Positions 7,568 to 16,706 are shown, counted from the stretch's first letter. The stretch: DNA of 64,000 nt from Micromonospora sp. RHAY321 (GCF_023896955.1 NZ_JAMHIW010000001.1:744001-808000); one strand, 5' to 3'. Notes: a model not told the origin generated them from the sequence alone. Program-made: numbers and translations.

Positions 7568-9046
7568 ATGGGCGAGGATGTCGGCGTACGGACCTTCAGT
7601 CGTGAGGACCGGGCCCGCTACCGGGAGAAGGTCCGCAGCTGCCTGGACGTCTTCGCCGAGATGCTGCGCGAGTCGCGGTTCGACATCGACCGGCCGATGA
7701 GCGGGCTGGAGATCGAGCTGAACCTGGTCGACCAGGAGTCGAATCCGGCGATGCGCAACGCCGACGTGCTGGCGGCCATCGCCGACCCGAGCTTCCAGAC
7801 CGAGCTGGGCCAGTTCAACATCGAGATCAACGTGCCGCCGCGGCGGCTGACCGGCACCGGCACCGCCGACTTCGAGGAGGACGTGCGGGCCAGCCTCAAC
7901 GCCGCCGAGGAGAAGGCCCGGGCGATCGGCGCGCACATGGTCATGATCGGCATCCTGCCGACGTTGCGCCCGGAGCACCTGACCGCCGAGACGCTCTCGG
8001 CGAATCCCCGTTACAAGCTGCTCAACGAGCAGATCTTCGCCGCCCGGGGCGAGGACCTGCCGATCGCCATCAGCGGGGTGGAACGGTTGGCGGTCACCGC
8101 CGACACGATCACCCCGGAGGCGGCCTGCACCAGCACGCAGTTCCACCTCCAGGTCAGCCCGGCCCAGTTCGCCGACTACTGGAACGCCGCCCAGGCGGTC
8201 GCCGGCCTCCAGGTGGCGCTCGGCGCGAACTCGCCGCTGCTCTTCGGCCGGGAGCTGTGGCGCGAGACCCGCATCCCACTGTTCCAGCAGGCCACCGACA
8301 CCCGGTCTGAGGAGATCAAGGCGCAGGGCGTACGGCCACGGGTCTGGTTCGGTGAACGCTGGATCACCAGCGTGTTCGACCTGTTCGAGGAGAACGTCCG
8401 CTACTTCCCGGCGCTGCTGCCGGTCTGCGACCCGGAGGACCCGGCGCAGGCCCTCGCTGCCGGCGAGGTGCCCAACCTCGCCGAGCTGCGGCTGCACAAC
8501 GGCACCATCTACCGGTGGAACCGGCCCGTGTACGACGTGTCGCGCGGCCGGCCGCACCTGCGGGTGGAGAACCGCGTGCTGCCCGCGGGCCCCACCGTGC
8601 TGGACACGATCGCCAACGGCGCCTTCTACTTCGGGCTGGTGCGCGCCCTTGCCGAGTCGGACCGGCCACTGTGGTCGCAGATGTCGTTCAGCGCCGCCGA
8701 GGAGAACTTCACGAGCTGCGCCCGGTACGGCATCGACGCCCAGGTCTTCTGGTCCGGCCTCGGCTACCTGCCGGCGACCGAGCTGGTGCTGCGCCGGCTG
8801 CTGCCGCTGGCGCACCACGGCCTGGACCGGTGGGGGCTGGATCCGGCCGAGCGCGACCGGCTGCTCGGCATCATCGAGCAGCGCTGCCTGACGGGCCGCA
8901 ACGGCGCGAGCTGGCAGGTGGAGACGCTGCACCGCCTGGAGACGGCCGACCACCTGGACCGGCCGGCGGCGCTGCGCGAGGTGGTCCGTCACTACGTGAC
9001 GCTGATGCACAGCAACCGGCCCGTGCACGAGTGGCCCATCCCCTGA
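7568..9046 (+). CDS. Glutamate-cysteine ligase family protein (GCS2)
   Basis: A 492-residue member of the GCS2 glutamate-cysteine ligase family. Visible marks are the N-terminal substrate/Mg motif GLEIELNLVD (about 40-50), ELGQFNIEINVPPRRL (about 78-93) and CTSTQFHLQVSP (about 180-190). Family knowledge: GCS2 enzymes join glutamate and cysteine using ATP. In actinomycetes, which use mycothiol rather than glutathione, the paralogues include EgtA of ergothioneine synthesis and others of unsettled role. No egtB/C/D gene lies nearby, so I do not assign EgtA. The ATG at 7568 follows GGTGGTGACC. Position and length fit the family. Confidence 0.85.
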   Translation: MGEDVGVRTFSREDRARYREKVRSCLDVFAEMLRESRFDIDRPMSGLEIELNLVDQESNPAMRNADVLAAIADPSFQTELGQFNIEINVPPRRLTGTGTADFEEDVRASLNAAEEKARAIGAHMVMIGILPTLRPEHLTAETLSANPRYKLLNEQIFAARGEDLPIAISGVERLAVTADTITPEAACTSTQFHLQVSPAQFADYWNAAQAVAGLQVALGANSPLLFGRELWRETRIPLFQQATDTRSEEIKAQGVRPRVWFGERWITSVFDLFEENVRYFPALLPVCDPEDPAQALAAGEVPNLAELRLHNGTIYRWNRPVYDVSRGRPHLRVENRVLPAGPTVLDTIANGAFYFGLVRALAESDRPLWSQMSFSAAEENFTSCARYGIDAQVFWSGLGYLPATELVLRRLLPLAHHGLDRWGLDPAERDRLLGIIEQRCLTGRNGASWQVETLHRLETADHLDRPAALREVVRHYVTLMHSNRPVHEWPIP

Positions 9047-9070
9047 CCCGACCGGGCCCCTGAGCCGCCG

Positions 9071-9643
9071 TCACTCCCCCGGTCGGTCCCACGGCGACGG
9101 GTCGTCGCGCAACCTGCTGTAGAGGTACCCGTCGCGCCAGGCGCCGGCCCGGAACTCGCAGGCCCGGACGACGCCCTCAAGCTGGAAGCCGGCCTTCTCC
9201 AGGGACCGCTGCTCGGCGACGTTCTCCGGGTGGGTGCCGGCCTGGATGCGCTGCGCCGGGCTGTGCTGGAACAGGTAGTCGCAGAGCAGCGCCTGTGCCC
9301 GCCACCCGACGCCACGCCCGCGCCACGCCGGCAGCAGCACGATCCCGATCTCCCAGTACGACGCCATGCCGCTGTAGCGCCCGGCCTGGTAGCTGACTAT
9401 GCCGGCCCCGCCCCGCTCCGGCTCGACCTCCACGACGAGCCGTCCGTCGTCCGTGCCGAGCCAGCCGTCGACGGCGAACCGCCGCGCCGGCGCCGCCGCA
9501 TCGCGGAAACCGGACCAGTCCAGCCCGATCAACCCCGGCTCGGTGCAGAACCGCCGGAACATCGCCAGGTCGGGCTCGGCGACCGGCCGCAGTCGAACGG
9601 TGAGGGCGTCCGTCAGGGGTGTCGACGTGCCACCAGGCTCCAT
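9071..9643 (-). CDS. GNAT family N-acetyltransferase
   Basis: A 190-residue GNAT protein of the RimJ/RimL type. It begins LTVRLRPVAEPDLAMFRRF, then has WEIGIVLLPAWRGRGVGWRA (about residues 98-117), where RGRGVG is the acetyl-CoA pyrophosphate-binding loop, and NVAEQRSLEKAGFQLEGVVR, the C-terminal acceptor-site region typical of the ribosomal-protein acetyltransferase branch. The substrate is unknown. The start chosen is ATG 9643, because the frame upstream has no family similarity. It is convergent with the GCS2 gene and divergent from the S66 peptidase. Confidence 0.85.
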   Translation of the reverse strand: MEPGGTSTPLTDALTVRLRPVAEPDLAMFRRFCTEPGLIGLDWSGFRDAAAPARRFAVDGWLGTDDGRLVVEVEPERGGAGIVSYQAGRYSGMASYWEIGIVLLPAWRGRGVGWRAQALLCDYLFQHSPAQRIQAGTHPENVAEQRSLEKAGFQLEGVVRACEFRAGAWRDGYLYSRLRDDPSPWDRPGE

Positions 9644-9804
9644 CTCGACACGGTAGCCGCCCGGTCGGCGCGACGGCGGCTGCGCCGGTTCGGCGCTCCG
9701 CGTCGGCCGCGTGGACAGCGTTCCACGCTGTCCCTTGTGGACCCCCGATCGCATCGATGTTTGTCGTAGGCTGGGCTCGCTCCGACATCGATGACGATGG
9801 AGGG

Positions 9805-10893
9805 ATGTCTGTGGAGACTTCCGGAACAGACCGCACCCCGACCCCGAGGTCCGCCAACGGCGCCCTGTCCCGACGGCACGTGCTGCGTGCCGGCGCGGCG
9901 ACCGCCGGCGGCGCGTTGCTTGTCGGCACGTCCGAGGCGGCGCAGGCCGCGCCGCCTGGCCCGAAGCGGGTGTTGCGGGCACCGGCGCTGGCACCCGGTG
10001 ACCGGGTTCGGGTCGTGTCGCCCGGTGGCACTCCCAACCCCGCGAACATGGCCCGAGGCATCGAGATCCTGCGGAGCTGGGGCCTGGAGGTCGAGCTGGG
10101 CGCGCACGTCTTCGCCAGGTACGGCTACCTGGCCGGCACCGACGAGCAGCGTTTGGCGGACCTGAACGCCGCGTTCAACGACCCCGGGGTCCGTGGTGTC
10201 TTCGCCGCCCGTGGCGGCTACGGCACGCAGCGGATCGTCGACCGGATCGACGTGGCCGGCATCCGCCGCGATCCCCGGGTGGTCGTCGGGTTCAGTGACA
10301 TCACCAGCATCCACGGCCGGCTCTGGCGCGAGACCGGCCTGGTCACCTTCTACGGCCCGATGGTCAACTGGAGCGACAGCCGCACCGGCCCCGAGTCGGC
10401 CGAGGCGCTGCGCCAGGCGGTGATGACGACGGCACCCGTCACCATCACCCGGGATCCCGCCGAGACGGCCGCCCCCGTGCTGGTGCCGGGGCGGGCGACG
10501 GGTCCCCTGCTCGGCGGCTGCCTCACGCTGATCTCCACATCGCTGGGCGCCGCCGACGCCCCGGCGTTCGACAAGGCCATCCTGTTCTTCGAGGACGTGG
10601 ACGAGGCGCCGTACAGCATCGACCGGATGCTGACCGAGCTGCGCCGGGTGGGCGTGCTGTCCCGGGTCGCCGGGGTGGTCATCGGCCAGATCACCAACAG
10701 CGTCGGTGGACCCGACGAATGGGATGCCGCGGCGGTGCTGAAGGACCGGCTCTACGACCTCGGCGTGCCGGTCCTCGGTGGGCTCCGACTGGGCCACGGC
10801 AACGGTCAGCTCACCGTTCCGCTCGGTTCACGCGCCACGATCGACGCCGAGGCGGGGACGCTCACGGTGCAGGCCGGAGTCGGTCCGCGCTAG
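9805..10893 (+). CDS. S66 family LD-carboxypeptidase, Tat-exported
   Basis: A 362-residue protein. It opens with a twin-arginine signal (SRRHVLRAGAATAGGALLVG, residues 22-41, ending in AQAA), followed by an S66 (LdcA/MccF) peptidase domain. The catalytic triad can be read directly: Ser164 in GFSDIT, Glu263 in FFEDVDE and His331 in RLGHGNG. Family knowledge: LdcA-type enzymes cut the L,D bond of the muropeptide tetrapeptide during wall recycling, and MccF-type members hydrolyse peptide-nucleotide antibiotics. Export suggests a wall-directed role (inference). The start is ATG 9805, after GGAGG at 9799-9803, rather tight spacing. It ends just before the convergent LtrA gene. Confidence 0.88.
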   Translation: MSVETSGTDRTPTPRSANGALSRRHVLRAGAATAGGALLVGTSEAAQAAPPGPKRVLRAPALAPGDRVRVVSPGGTPNPANMARGIEILRSWGLEVELGAHVFARYGYLAGTDEQRLADLNAAFNDPGVRGVFAARGGYGTQRIVDRIDVAGIRRDPRVVVGFSDITSIHGRLWRETGLVTFYGPMVNWSDSRTGPESAEALRQAVMTTAPVTITRDPAETAAPVLVPGRATGPLLGGCLTLISTSLGAADAPAFDKAILFFEDVDEAPYSIDRMLTELRRVGVLSRVAGVVIGQITNSVGGPDEWDAAAVLKDRLYDLGVPVLGGLRLGHGNGQLTVPLGSRATIDAEAGTLTVQAGVGPR

Positions 10894-10916
10894 CCGCGCG
10901 CGGCCAGCGGGGTTGG

Positions 10917-12113
10917 TCAGGCGTCCGGCTCGGTGGCCGGTCCCTGGTCCGTCGGATCATCGGGCCGGACCTCGGCCATTGCGCGGGCCATGTCCCCGCC
11001 CTGACGTCGCATGACCATCTCCTCGACCACGACCATCACGGCGATGACCAGGATCAGGGACGCGACCGCGACGAGGGCTGGTATCAGCGTGGCCAGCGGC
11101 ACCAGAAGTAGGCAGGCCGCGCCCGCACCGACCCGACGCCAGGCGACCGTGTGGTGGATTCGCCAGTACGCGTAGGCGAAGGTCAACAGGAACAACGCGC
11201 AGCCGCCGGCGAGGAGCATCGCCTCCCGGGACGGCAGTACGTCGAGTGGCGCGGGAACCATTTCGACCAGGCTGACGGCGATGGTGATGATCCCGAAGCT
11301 GAAGAGCAGGTGGCCGTAGACGAGGACCGTGCGGCGCAGGTCCGGCTGGTCCGGGGCCTGTTCCAGGGCACGCCGGAAGTCGGACAGGCCGTAGCCGAAG
11401 TAGGCGTACCAGAGGATGCTGACCAGGGCGTAGGCGGCAGCGATGGCGATGAACCGCGCGAAGGTCAGGCGTTCGTGGGCGGCCACCGCCCCGACCTGGA
11501 TCAGGGACTCGCCGAACACGAGGATGATCAGCAGTCCGTAGCGGTGGGTGAAGTGCGCAGCCTGCACCCTGCTCTGCGCGACAAGGTGACGCGCAACCCA
11601 GGGGCTCAGCAGGTCGACGGTGGCGGCGACGGCCCAGAGGATGACCCGGGCGGCGCCCTGCACGAGGGCGCCCGCCAGCAGCAGCGGTCCAGTGAGCAGG
11701 AAGACTCCGTAGGGGCCGACGAGAAGGCGCCGCCAGGAGGGGAGATGGCGCAGGGCCAGACCGGTCAGCAGCACCCGGCCGGCAACGTAGATGGCGACGA
11801 AGAGCAGGCCGTAATCGTCGTAGGCCCGGGGAATCGTCAGGGCCATCAGGAGACTGACGAGCCCGAGCGTGATGATGCCGACGCGGTCCAGCAGCGACCG
11901 CATGTCGCGTTGGTTGGTGTAGAGCACCACGCCGCCCCAGGCCCAGTAGACCGGGACGAAGAGGATCAGGGCCCGACCGATACCGAACCAGCTGTGGTCC
12001 TCGTGCAACTGCTCGGAGAACTGGGTGAGGGCGAAGACGAAGGCGAGATCGAAGAAGAGTTCTTCCCAGGTCACGCCCCTGCCGCCTGATGCTGGTCGCA
12101 TCGACTGCGTCAT
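10917..12113 (-). CDS. Low temperature requirement protein A (LtrA) family membrane protein
   Basis: A 398-residue multi-pass membrane protein of the LtrA family. The N-terminal signature TWEELFFDLAFVFALTQFSE is at about residues 15-34. About ten hydrophobic helices follow, with HRYGLLIILVFGESLIQVGA near residue 193 carrying the conserved GES motif. The hydrophilic C-terminal tail is acidic. Family knowledge: LtrA was linked to cold growth in Listeria and the biochemical role is unknown. It is convergent with the S66 peptidase gene (23 bp), and its promoter lies in the 12114-12545 gap. Confidence 0.88.
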   Translation of the reverse strand: MTQSMRPASGGRGVTWEELFFDLAFVFALTQFSEQLHEDHSWFGIGRALILFVPVYWAWGGVVLYTNQRDMRSLLDRVGIITLGLVSLLMALTIPRAYDDYGLLFVAIYVAGRVLLTGLALRHLPSWRRLLVGPYGVFLLTGPLLLAGALVQGAARVILWAVAATVDLLSPWVARHLVAQSRVQAAHFTHRYGLLIILVFGESLIQVGAVAAHERLTFARFIAIAAAYALVSILWYAYFGYGLSDFRRALEQAPDQPDLRRTVLVYGHLLFSFGIITIAVSLVEMVPAPLDVLPSREAMLLAGGCALFLLTFAYAYWRIHHTVAWRRVGAGAACLLLVPLATLIPALVAVASLILVIAVMVVVEEMVMRRQGGDMARAMAEVRPDDPTDQGPATEPDA

Positions 12114-12351
12114 CAGCCGAGGGCAGGTGGCACCGTGGTTGTCGGCGGTGCCGACGACTCACCGCCTGCCGGCTCTACGAGCTTCACCACCAACCTGCCT
12201 CCGGCCGTCCCTCCGCCCCGACGAGGCGAGGTTAACCGCGGTGATGGAGACGCCACGGCGGAATGACAACAGGGTCACCGGAAGGGGCCGATCCCGTTCT
12301 GCCTGGTGCTCTGACCGGGAACGTTTACCGGGTTGGCGGCGGGGTCGGGTC

Positions 12352-12480
12352 CAGACGGCCACCACCCGCCCGACCAGGCTCAGCCAGCCCTTCACCCGCT
12401 GGTCCATCCGCAAACTGCTCGCCTACCTGCGCAAGGTGCACGGCCGGGTGATCCGCACCGGCCGCGAGGCCCTGCGCCAA
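12352..12480 (+). pseudogene. IS630-type transposase remnant
   Basis: In the 430-bp gap 12114-12545, one plus-strand frame reads TRPTRLSQPFTRWSIRKLLA followed by YLRKVHGRVIRTGREALRQ. This closely resembles the winged-helix DNA-binding region of actinobacterial IS630-family transposases (pattern F-T-R-W-S-x-R-K-L...GREALR). No start, DDE catalytic domain or terminal inverted repeats are visible, so this is a short decayed fragment. The rest of the gap (12114-12351 and 12481-12545) shows nothing else I can name beyond upstream DNA of the LtrA gene. Confidence 0.6.
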
Positions 12481-12545
12481 CCCCGGGCCCAGTGGCGCCC
12501 GCAGGAGCGCGCGCACAACCGACAGATGCGTCACAAGTGCGGGTT

Positions 12546-13319
12546 TTACGCGTTCGGGTCCCAGTCTGCGAGCTGCTCCATCGGCTCGGTGTCGCCGGTG
12601 GTCTCCAGGCCGTCGAGCGGGACGCGCTCGTAGAAGTAGAGGACCAGTTCGCTCGCTGCGCCTCGCATCGCCATGTCGCCCGGCTCCGCGTCGGCGGCGA
12701 GGTCGTCGCAGCGGACGCCGTCGGCGTTGAGGGTCAGGCGCCAGGAGCGGCCCTCGGTCGCGTGCAGGTCGATGGTCGCCGGCTTGAACGGCCAGGGGAC
12801 GGTCGTCGCCGAGACGGTCGTCAGGAACTCGTCGACGCCCTCGACCGCGACGTCCGTCGGCAGCGGCTCTGCGGCCCCCTGGGTGAGCTGGGCGTCGTAG
12901 GTGTGGACGGCCAGCTCCTGGATCTGGTGCCGGGCCACGGCTCCGCTGGTCTGCGGGGCCTGCGAGCGGCCCCACCAGGTCCAGCAGCCGCGGTCCGGGC
13001 CGGCCTCGCGCATCGCGTCGAGCATGAGCTCGGTCGACTCGGCGAGCCAGGCGTCCAGGGCTTCGCGGTCGCGGGGCGCGGTCGGGGCGCCCTTCGGGTC
13101 CGTCCTCGCCGGGGGCTCAGCGCCCGGGCCCGCCGCGATGATGGCGGCCTGACGGCGGCGGCCGTCGCCGAGGTGCTGCGCCAGTTCGCGCAGCGTCCAG
13201 TCCGGGCAGGTCGGCACCTGGACGTCAAGGTCGGGGGCGGACGCGATCGCGGCGCGGAACGCGGCCGAGCGGTCTTCGATCAGCCGCAGGACCTCGGGGA
13301 ACTCCAAAGGGTTTTGCAC
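12546..13319 (-). CDS. Mycothiol-dependent maleylpyruvate isomerase family protein
   Basis: A 257-residue DinB-fold protein of the actinobacterial maleylpyruvate isomerase/mycothiol-dependent family. The metal ligands are visible at the family positions: His49 in RELAQHLGD, and Glu135 and His139 in HQIQELAVHTYDAQL. The N-terminal four-helix domain is followed by a C-terminal alpha/beta domain ending in LILYFYER-type sequence (LVLYFYERVPLDGL). Known family members use mycothiol as cofactor to isomerise or transfer thiols. The substrate here is unknown, and no gentisate pathway genes are near. The gene stands alone. Confidence 0.88.
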   Translation of the reverse strand: MQNPLEFPEVLRLIEDRSAAFRAAIASAPDLDVQVPTCPDWTLRELAQHLGDGRRRQAAIIAAGPGAEPPARTDPKGAPTAPRDREALDAWLAESTELMLDAMREAGPDRGCWTWWGRSQAPQTSGAVARHQIQELAVHTYDAQLTQGAAEPLPTDVAVEGVDEFLTTVSATTVPWPFKPATIDLHATEGRSWRLTLNADGVRCDDLAADAEPGDMAMRGAASELVLYFYERVPLDGLETTGDTEPMEQLADWDPNA

Positions 13320-13431
13320 CTCGGTTGTGTATCACTGTGCTCCGGCCGCCGGGTAGCGAATTTGTCGGACGAACGCGTCGACAGCCGGGCGGAGCGCCGG
13401 CGCCGAAGCCGTCCTGAAACTCCGCGCACCG

Positions 13432-15303
13432 ATGTCCAAGCATGCTGGCTGCACCGACCGTTCGGCGCACCTTTCGTTGATGATGGTTGCCATGACGTCT
13501 GTGGGCGCCCAGCGGGTACGGGATGCGAACCGTGGAACGCAGAGTCCGTTGGAGCAGCGGCTGATCGAGTCCGTCGCCCACGGCACGGTGCTCGACCTGG
13601 CCGGTGACGATCCGGTCGACGAGGCAGCGATGCGGTCCTGGGGCGATGACCGCGTGATCTCGGCTTCGGTCATCCGTGAGCTGGTCCGCGGCCGGCTGGT
13701 CAGCGAGCCCGACCCACATGGCCTGCGGCTGCGCGGCGCGCGGATCGTCGGCCAGATCGATCTGGAGAACATCACCAGCGATCTTGCGCTGGAGCTGCGC
13801 GACTGCCTGCTGCCCAACGGCGTGAACCTTCGCAATGCCCGACTGTCAGTGGTTGCCCTGACCGGATGCCGCATCGAGCAGGTGTCCGATTCGGCGGATA
13901 CGGCACTCGATGCCACACGCTGTGTCGCGTGGGTGATGTCGCTCAGGAGAAGCACCGTCACCGCTGACGCTGTCACCGGCACCATTCGTCTCGCCGCCGC
14001 ACGCGTCGGCACGTTGGACTGCCGCGGAGCGCGGTTGGAGAACAGCACCGGACCTGCCCTGGACGCCGACGGCCTCCAGGTCGACCAGAGCGTGTTCCTG
14101 AATGACGGGTTCACCGCCACCAGCCCCAACGTGCGGGGCACCATCCGGCTGCTCGGCGCCCACATCGGCGGCCAGCTCAACTGCGGTGGGGCACGGTTGG
14201 AGAACAGCGTCGGCCCGGCACTCAACGCCGACAATCTCCGCGTCGACCAGGACGTGCTGCTGTCGAATGGCTTCGTCGCCACCAGCGCCAGCGAGCAGGG
14301 CACCATCCGGCTGCTCGGCGCGCACATCGGCTCGTTGAGCGCGGGCGGTGCGCGGCTGACGAACACCGCCGGACCGGTCTGCGACGCCGACGGCCTCACC
14401 GTTGACCGGGACGTGGCCCTGGACCGCGGTTTCACCGCCAGCAGCGCCAGCGAGTGGGGCGGCGTCGGCCTGTCCGGCGCCCACATCGGCGGACTCCTGG
14501 CCTGCGGTGAGGCGCGCCTGGAGAACACGACGGGTCCCGCACTCGACCTGAACGGCCTTCGTGTCGACCAGGACGTGCTCCTGGATGACGGATTCAGCGC
14601 CACCAGCGGCGGCGAGGAGGTGGTCGTGCTGGTGCTGGCCGGAGCGAGGATCGGTGGGACCTTCCGCCTCGACACCGACCGGGTGACGCGCACGGCACCG
14701 GACCCGGGACCGCTGATCGAGTTGGACGGGCTCACCTACAGCGGGCTGCCCCGGCCGGCGTCACTGCGGGGTTGGCTGACCCTGCTGCGCGAACACACGC
14801 CTCGTTACAGCGCGCAGCCCTACCAGCACCTCGCCGCCGCGTACCGCGCCGCCGGTCACGACCGCGACGCCCGCACGATCCTCATCGCCCAACGCCGCGA
14901 CCAGATCCGGCGCGCCGGGCTGACCGCCTCCGAGCGGGCCTGGGGTCGCCTCATCGGCATCACCCTCGGCTACGGCTACCAGCCCTGGCGGGCCCTGCTC
15001 CTGCTCCTCGCCACACTGGCGATCGCAGTCACCCTCAGCGTCCTCGGCGGCCACCACGGCGGCCTGGCGCAGAAGCCGGCGACCGGCGAAGCAATCACCA
15101 CCTGCACCACCATCGACCGGATCGGCGTCGGCCTCGACCTCGGCACCCCACTGCTCAAGACCGGCGCCCGGGACCGCTGCCAACCCACCGACACGCCCGC
15201 CGGCCAGGCCCTGACCATCGCCGGCTGGATCCTGCAGCTGCTCGCCTGGAGCTTCGCCACCCTCTTCATCGCCGGCTTCACGAGCGCGGTCCGCAAGACC
15301 TGA
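13432..15303 (+). CDS. Beta-helix repeat protein with two C-terminal membrane helices
   Basis: A protein of up to 623 residues (alternative starts at ATG 13483 and 13492; no good ribosome site decides). An N-terminal helical part leads to a long stretch of hydrophobic-periodic sequence (LRLRGARIVGQIDLENITSD) and then four clear tandem units of 53-54 residues (about 183-396), each GTIRLLGAHIG...GPALNADNLRVDQDVLL...GFTATS. Such spacing suggests a right-handed beta-helix of pentapeptide/bactofilin-like kind. The C-terminus has two membrane helices (ALLLLLATLAIAVTLSVLGG and QLLAWSFATLFIAGF) separated by a loop with two cysteines. Related actinobacterial proteins are sometimes labelled membrane-associated oxidoreductase, but I see no redox motif. 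Function unknown. Confidence 0.7.
   Translation: MSKHAGCTDRSAHLSLMMVAMTSVGAQRVRDANRGTQSPLEQRLIESVAHGTVLDLAGDDPVDEAAMRSWGDDRVISASVIRELVRGRLVSEPDPHGLRLRGARIVGQIDLENITSDLALELRDCLLPNGVNLRNARLSVVALTGCRIEQVSDSADTALDATRCVAWVMSLRRSTVTADAVTGTIRLAAARVGTLDCRGARLENSTGPALDADGLQVDQSVFLNDGFTATSPNVRGTIRLLGAHIGGQLNCGGARLENSVGPALNADNLRVDQDVLLSNGFVATSASEQGTIRLLGAHIGSLSAGGARLTNTAGPVCDADGLTVDRDVALDRGFTASSASEWGGVGLSGAHIGGLLACGEARLENTTGPALDLNGLRVDQDVLLDDGFSATSGGEEVVVLVLAGARIGGTFRLDTDRVTRTAPDPGPLIELDGLTYSGLPRPASLRGWLTLLREHTPRYSAQPYQHLAAAYRAAGHDRDARTILIAQRRDQIRRAGLTASERAWGRLIGITLGYGYQPWRALLLLLATLAIAVTLSVLGGHHGGLAQKPATGEAITTCTTIDRIGVGLDLGTPLLKTGARDRCQPTDTPAGQALTIAGWILQLLAWSFATLFIAGFTSAVRKT
13978..14622 (+). repeat. 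Four tandem in-gene repeats of about 160 bp
   Basis: Four consecutive units of 53-54 codons inside the beta-helix gene. Each begins with GTIRL (the fourth with GGVGL) and contains GARLEN, GPAL, a VDQ or VDR step and a closing GF(T/V/S)A(T/S)S. The second and third copies are the closest in DNA sequence (both contain GGGCACCATCCGGCTGCTCG), which suggests recent unit duplication. Confidence 0.8.
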
Positions 15304-15366
15304 ACCCACGCTCGCCTGCTCCGGTCACGTGTTCGCCGTCAGGCGGGTCGCATCCGAAGGCGATGG

Positions 15367-15753
15367 TCAACCGCGCGGGGTGGGAACCCCGAAGAGATCG
15401 GTGATGCCGCCGGGAAGTTGGGCGAACAGGTCGTGACGCTCGTCGTCGTCGAGCGCCTCGGCGACGGTGCGCAACACCGCCTGGGCGTGCTGACGCACCG
15501 CGTCCGCGTCCGCGCACTGCTCCCGGTCGCCCACGTGCCGCAGGAAGTCGCCGACGTCCCACCGGCGGCCCTGCGGGTTACGGGTGACGGACGCGTTCAG
15601 CCGCTCCGGTAGCTGAGCCGCCAGGTGGTCGGCCTCCCGTCCGGCGAGCCGTTCGCCGAGCACCGACAGGACAGCCTGTACGGACCGCACGGCCTCGTTC
15701 TCGCCGAGGCCCGCGCGCTGCCGTACCGTCGCGATCAACTGGTCGTACTCCAT
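15367..15753 (-). CDS. DUF2267 domain protein
   Basis: A 128-residue soluble protein matching DUF2267. It starts MEYDQLIATVRQRAGLGENE and has the paired helical halves typical of the domain, VLSVLGERLAGREADHLAAQ and VLRTVAEALDDDERHDLFAQ, each followed by an LP turn (QLPERLN, QLPGGIT). Function is unknown; in actinobacteria these proteins often lie with stress genes. The preceding ribosome site AAGGAG lies about 8 nt before ATG 15753. It is convergent with the beta-helix gene. Confidence 0.85.
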   Translation of the reverse strand: MEYDQLIATVRQRAGLGENEAVRSVQAVLSVLGERLAGREADHLAAQLPERLNASVTRNPQGRRWDVGDFLRHVGDREQCADADAVRQHAQAVLRTVAEALDDDERHDLFAQLPGGITDLFGVPTPRG

Positions 15754-16094
15754 GACCCGCTCCTTCCGACGCGTCGAGCCCGAACCGGTCCGGCGGTCTG
15801 CCTGCCAGCCGGGACCACGTCACCGTGCGGCCTTCCTCTCGCGGTGAGCCAGGCGAGTTCCCAGGCTCTGTGGGCGCAAACGAGGTCATTCGTCGGCCCG
15901 GCTCCGCCGTCTGCCCGAAACCAGTGGCGCGGCGTCGATGTGCGCCACTACCGTGCTGGCGAACCACGCCGTCTAGTGAGGGACGTGCCGTTGTACACCC
16001 TGTGAGACCTCCCGAGCGCTGATCTGTCGCGCGTCGCCCATGTGCGCCGCGCCCCTTCTTGCTGCGGACTTCTCACTGAAACCGGTGTACCCCT
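15754..16094. other. Intergenic region, no gene seen
   Basis: 341 bp between the divergent DUF2267 and DUF1062 genes. It must hold both promoters. I see no convincing ORF, hairpin, palindrome or mobile-element trace. Base composition is slightly lower in GC near 15950-16090 than in the flanking genes. Confidence 0.5.
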
Positions 16095-16643
16095 GTGCTC
16101 AAAAACTGGATGGTCGTGCCCACCCGCCTGCCTCTCGTTCGCCGCCGATGCAACACGTGCGCATCCGAACGCTTCAGGGCAAGCGGCAAGTTTCGCGTCA
16201 ACGCCAATCACAAGCTCATCGACGTCTGGCTCCTCGCGCTCTGTACCGCCTGCGGGGAAACCGCAAAACTGACGGTCCTGGAACGGATGACTGTGCGCTC
16301 CATACGACCCGAACTGCTGGACCGGCTGCACGACAACGACCTTGGCCTGACAGCCGAGCTGCTCCAGGATCCGGACGTGCAGCGTCGTAATCGCATCGCT
16401 CTGGACTGGGACAACGCCTGGCGTCTCGACACCGGCGGATCGGATCACCTGGACCGCGAGGTGATCGACGTTACGGTCCGCTTCGCGGCGCGGATCCCTG
16501 TCCGGCCGGTGCGACTGATCGCCGAAGGCTGCGCTCTCTCGAGGGCCGAGGTCGAGCGACTGATCGCGGAGGAGAAACTCGTCTCAGCAGTCCGGCTGAG
16601 CGGCAAGCTCTCCGGCGACTTCACCTTCACGCTCAAGCGCTGA
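16095..16643 (+). CDS. DUF1062 domain protein (zinc-ribbon start)
   Basis: A 182-residue protein with the N-terminal zinc-ribbon-like pattern of DUF1062: RRCNTCASERFRASGKFRVN (Cys19, Cys22), then LCTACGETAKLTVLER (two more cysteines near 50-53). A helical middle part follows, and a C-terminal region SRAEVERLIAEEKLVSAVRL that resembles an RNA-binding S4-like helix-turn. The role is unknown in the family. The GTG start at 16095 puts the ribbon at its usual N-terminal place. It is followed by its own terminator hairpin. Confidence 0.8.
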   Translation: MLKNWMVVPTRLPLVRRRCNTCASERFRASGKFRVNANHKLIDVWLLALCTACGETAKLTVLERMTVRSIRPELLDRLHDNDLGLTAELLQDPDVQRRNRIALDWDNAWRLDTGGSDHLDREVIDVTVRFAARIPVRPVRLIAEGCALSRAEVERLIAEEKLVSAVRLSGKLSGDFTFTLKR

Positions 16644-16656
16644 CCCCTCCTCGGTG

Positions 16657-16697
16657 CCACGGGCCTGTCCGGCGTGATCCGCCGGGCAGGCCCGTGG
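16657..16697 (+). terminator. Hairpin terminator of the DUF1062 gene
   Basis: An inverted repeat starting 14 nt after the stop: CCACGGGCCTG, one mismatch, CCGGCG, then the complementary arm ending in CAGGCCCGTGG. The loop is about 5 nt. It is followed by a weak T-rich stretch (GTTGTT). Length and position fit a GC-rich actinobacterial terminator. Confidence 0.7.
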
Positions 16698-16706
16698 GAG
16701 TTGTTC

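Noticed and set aside
7568..9046. Assignment of the GCS2 gene as egtA (ergothioneine synthesis)
   Set aside because: No egtB, egtC, egtD or egtE gene is nearby and the protein is longer than typical EgtA; only the family call is kept.
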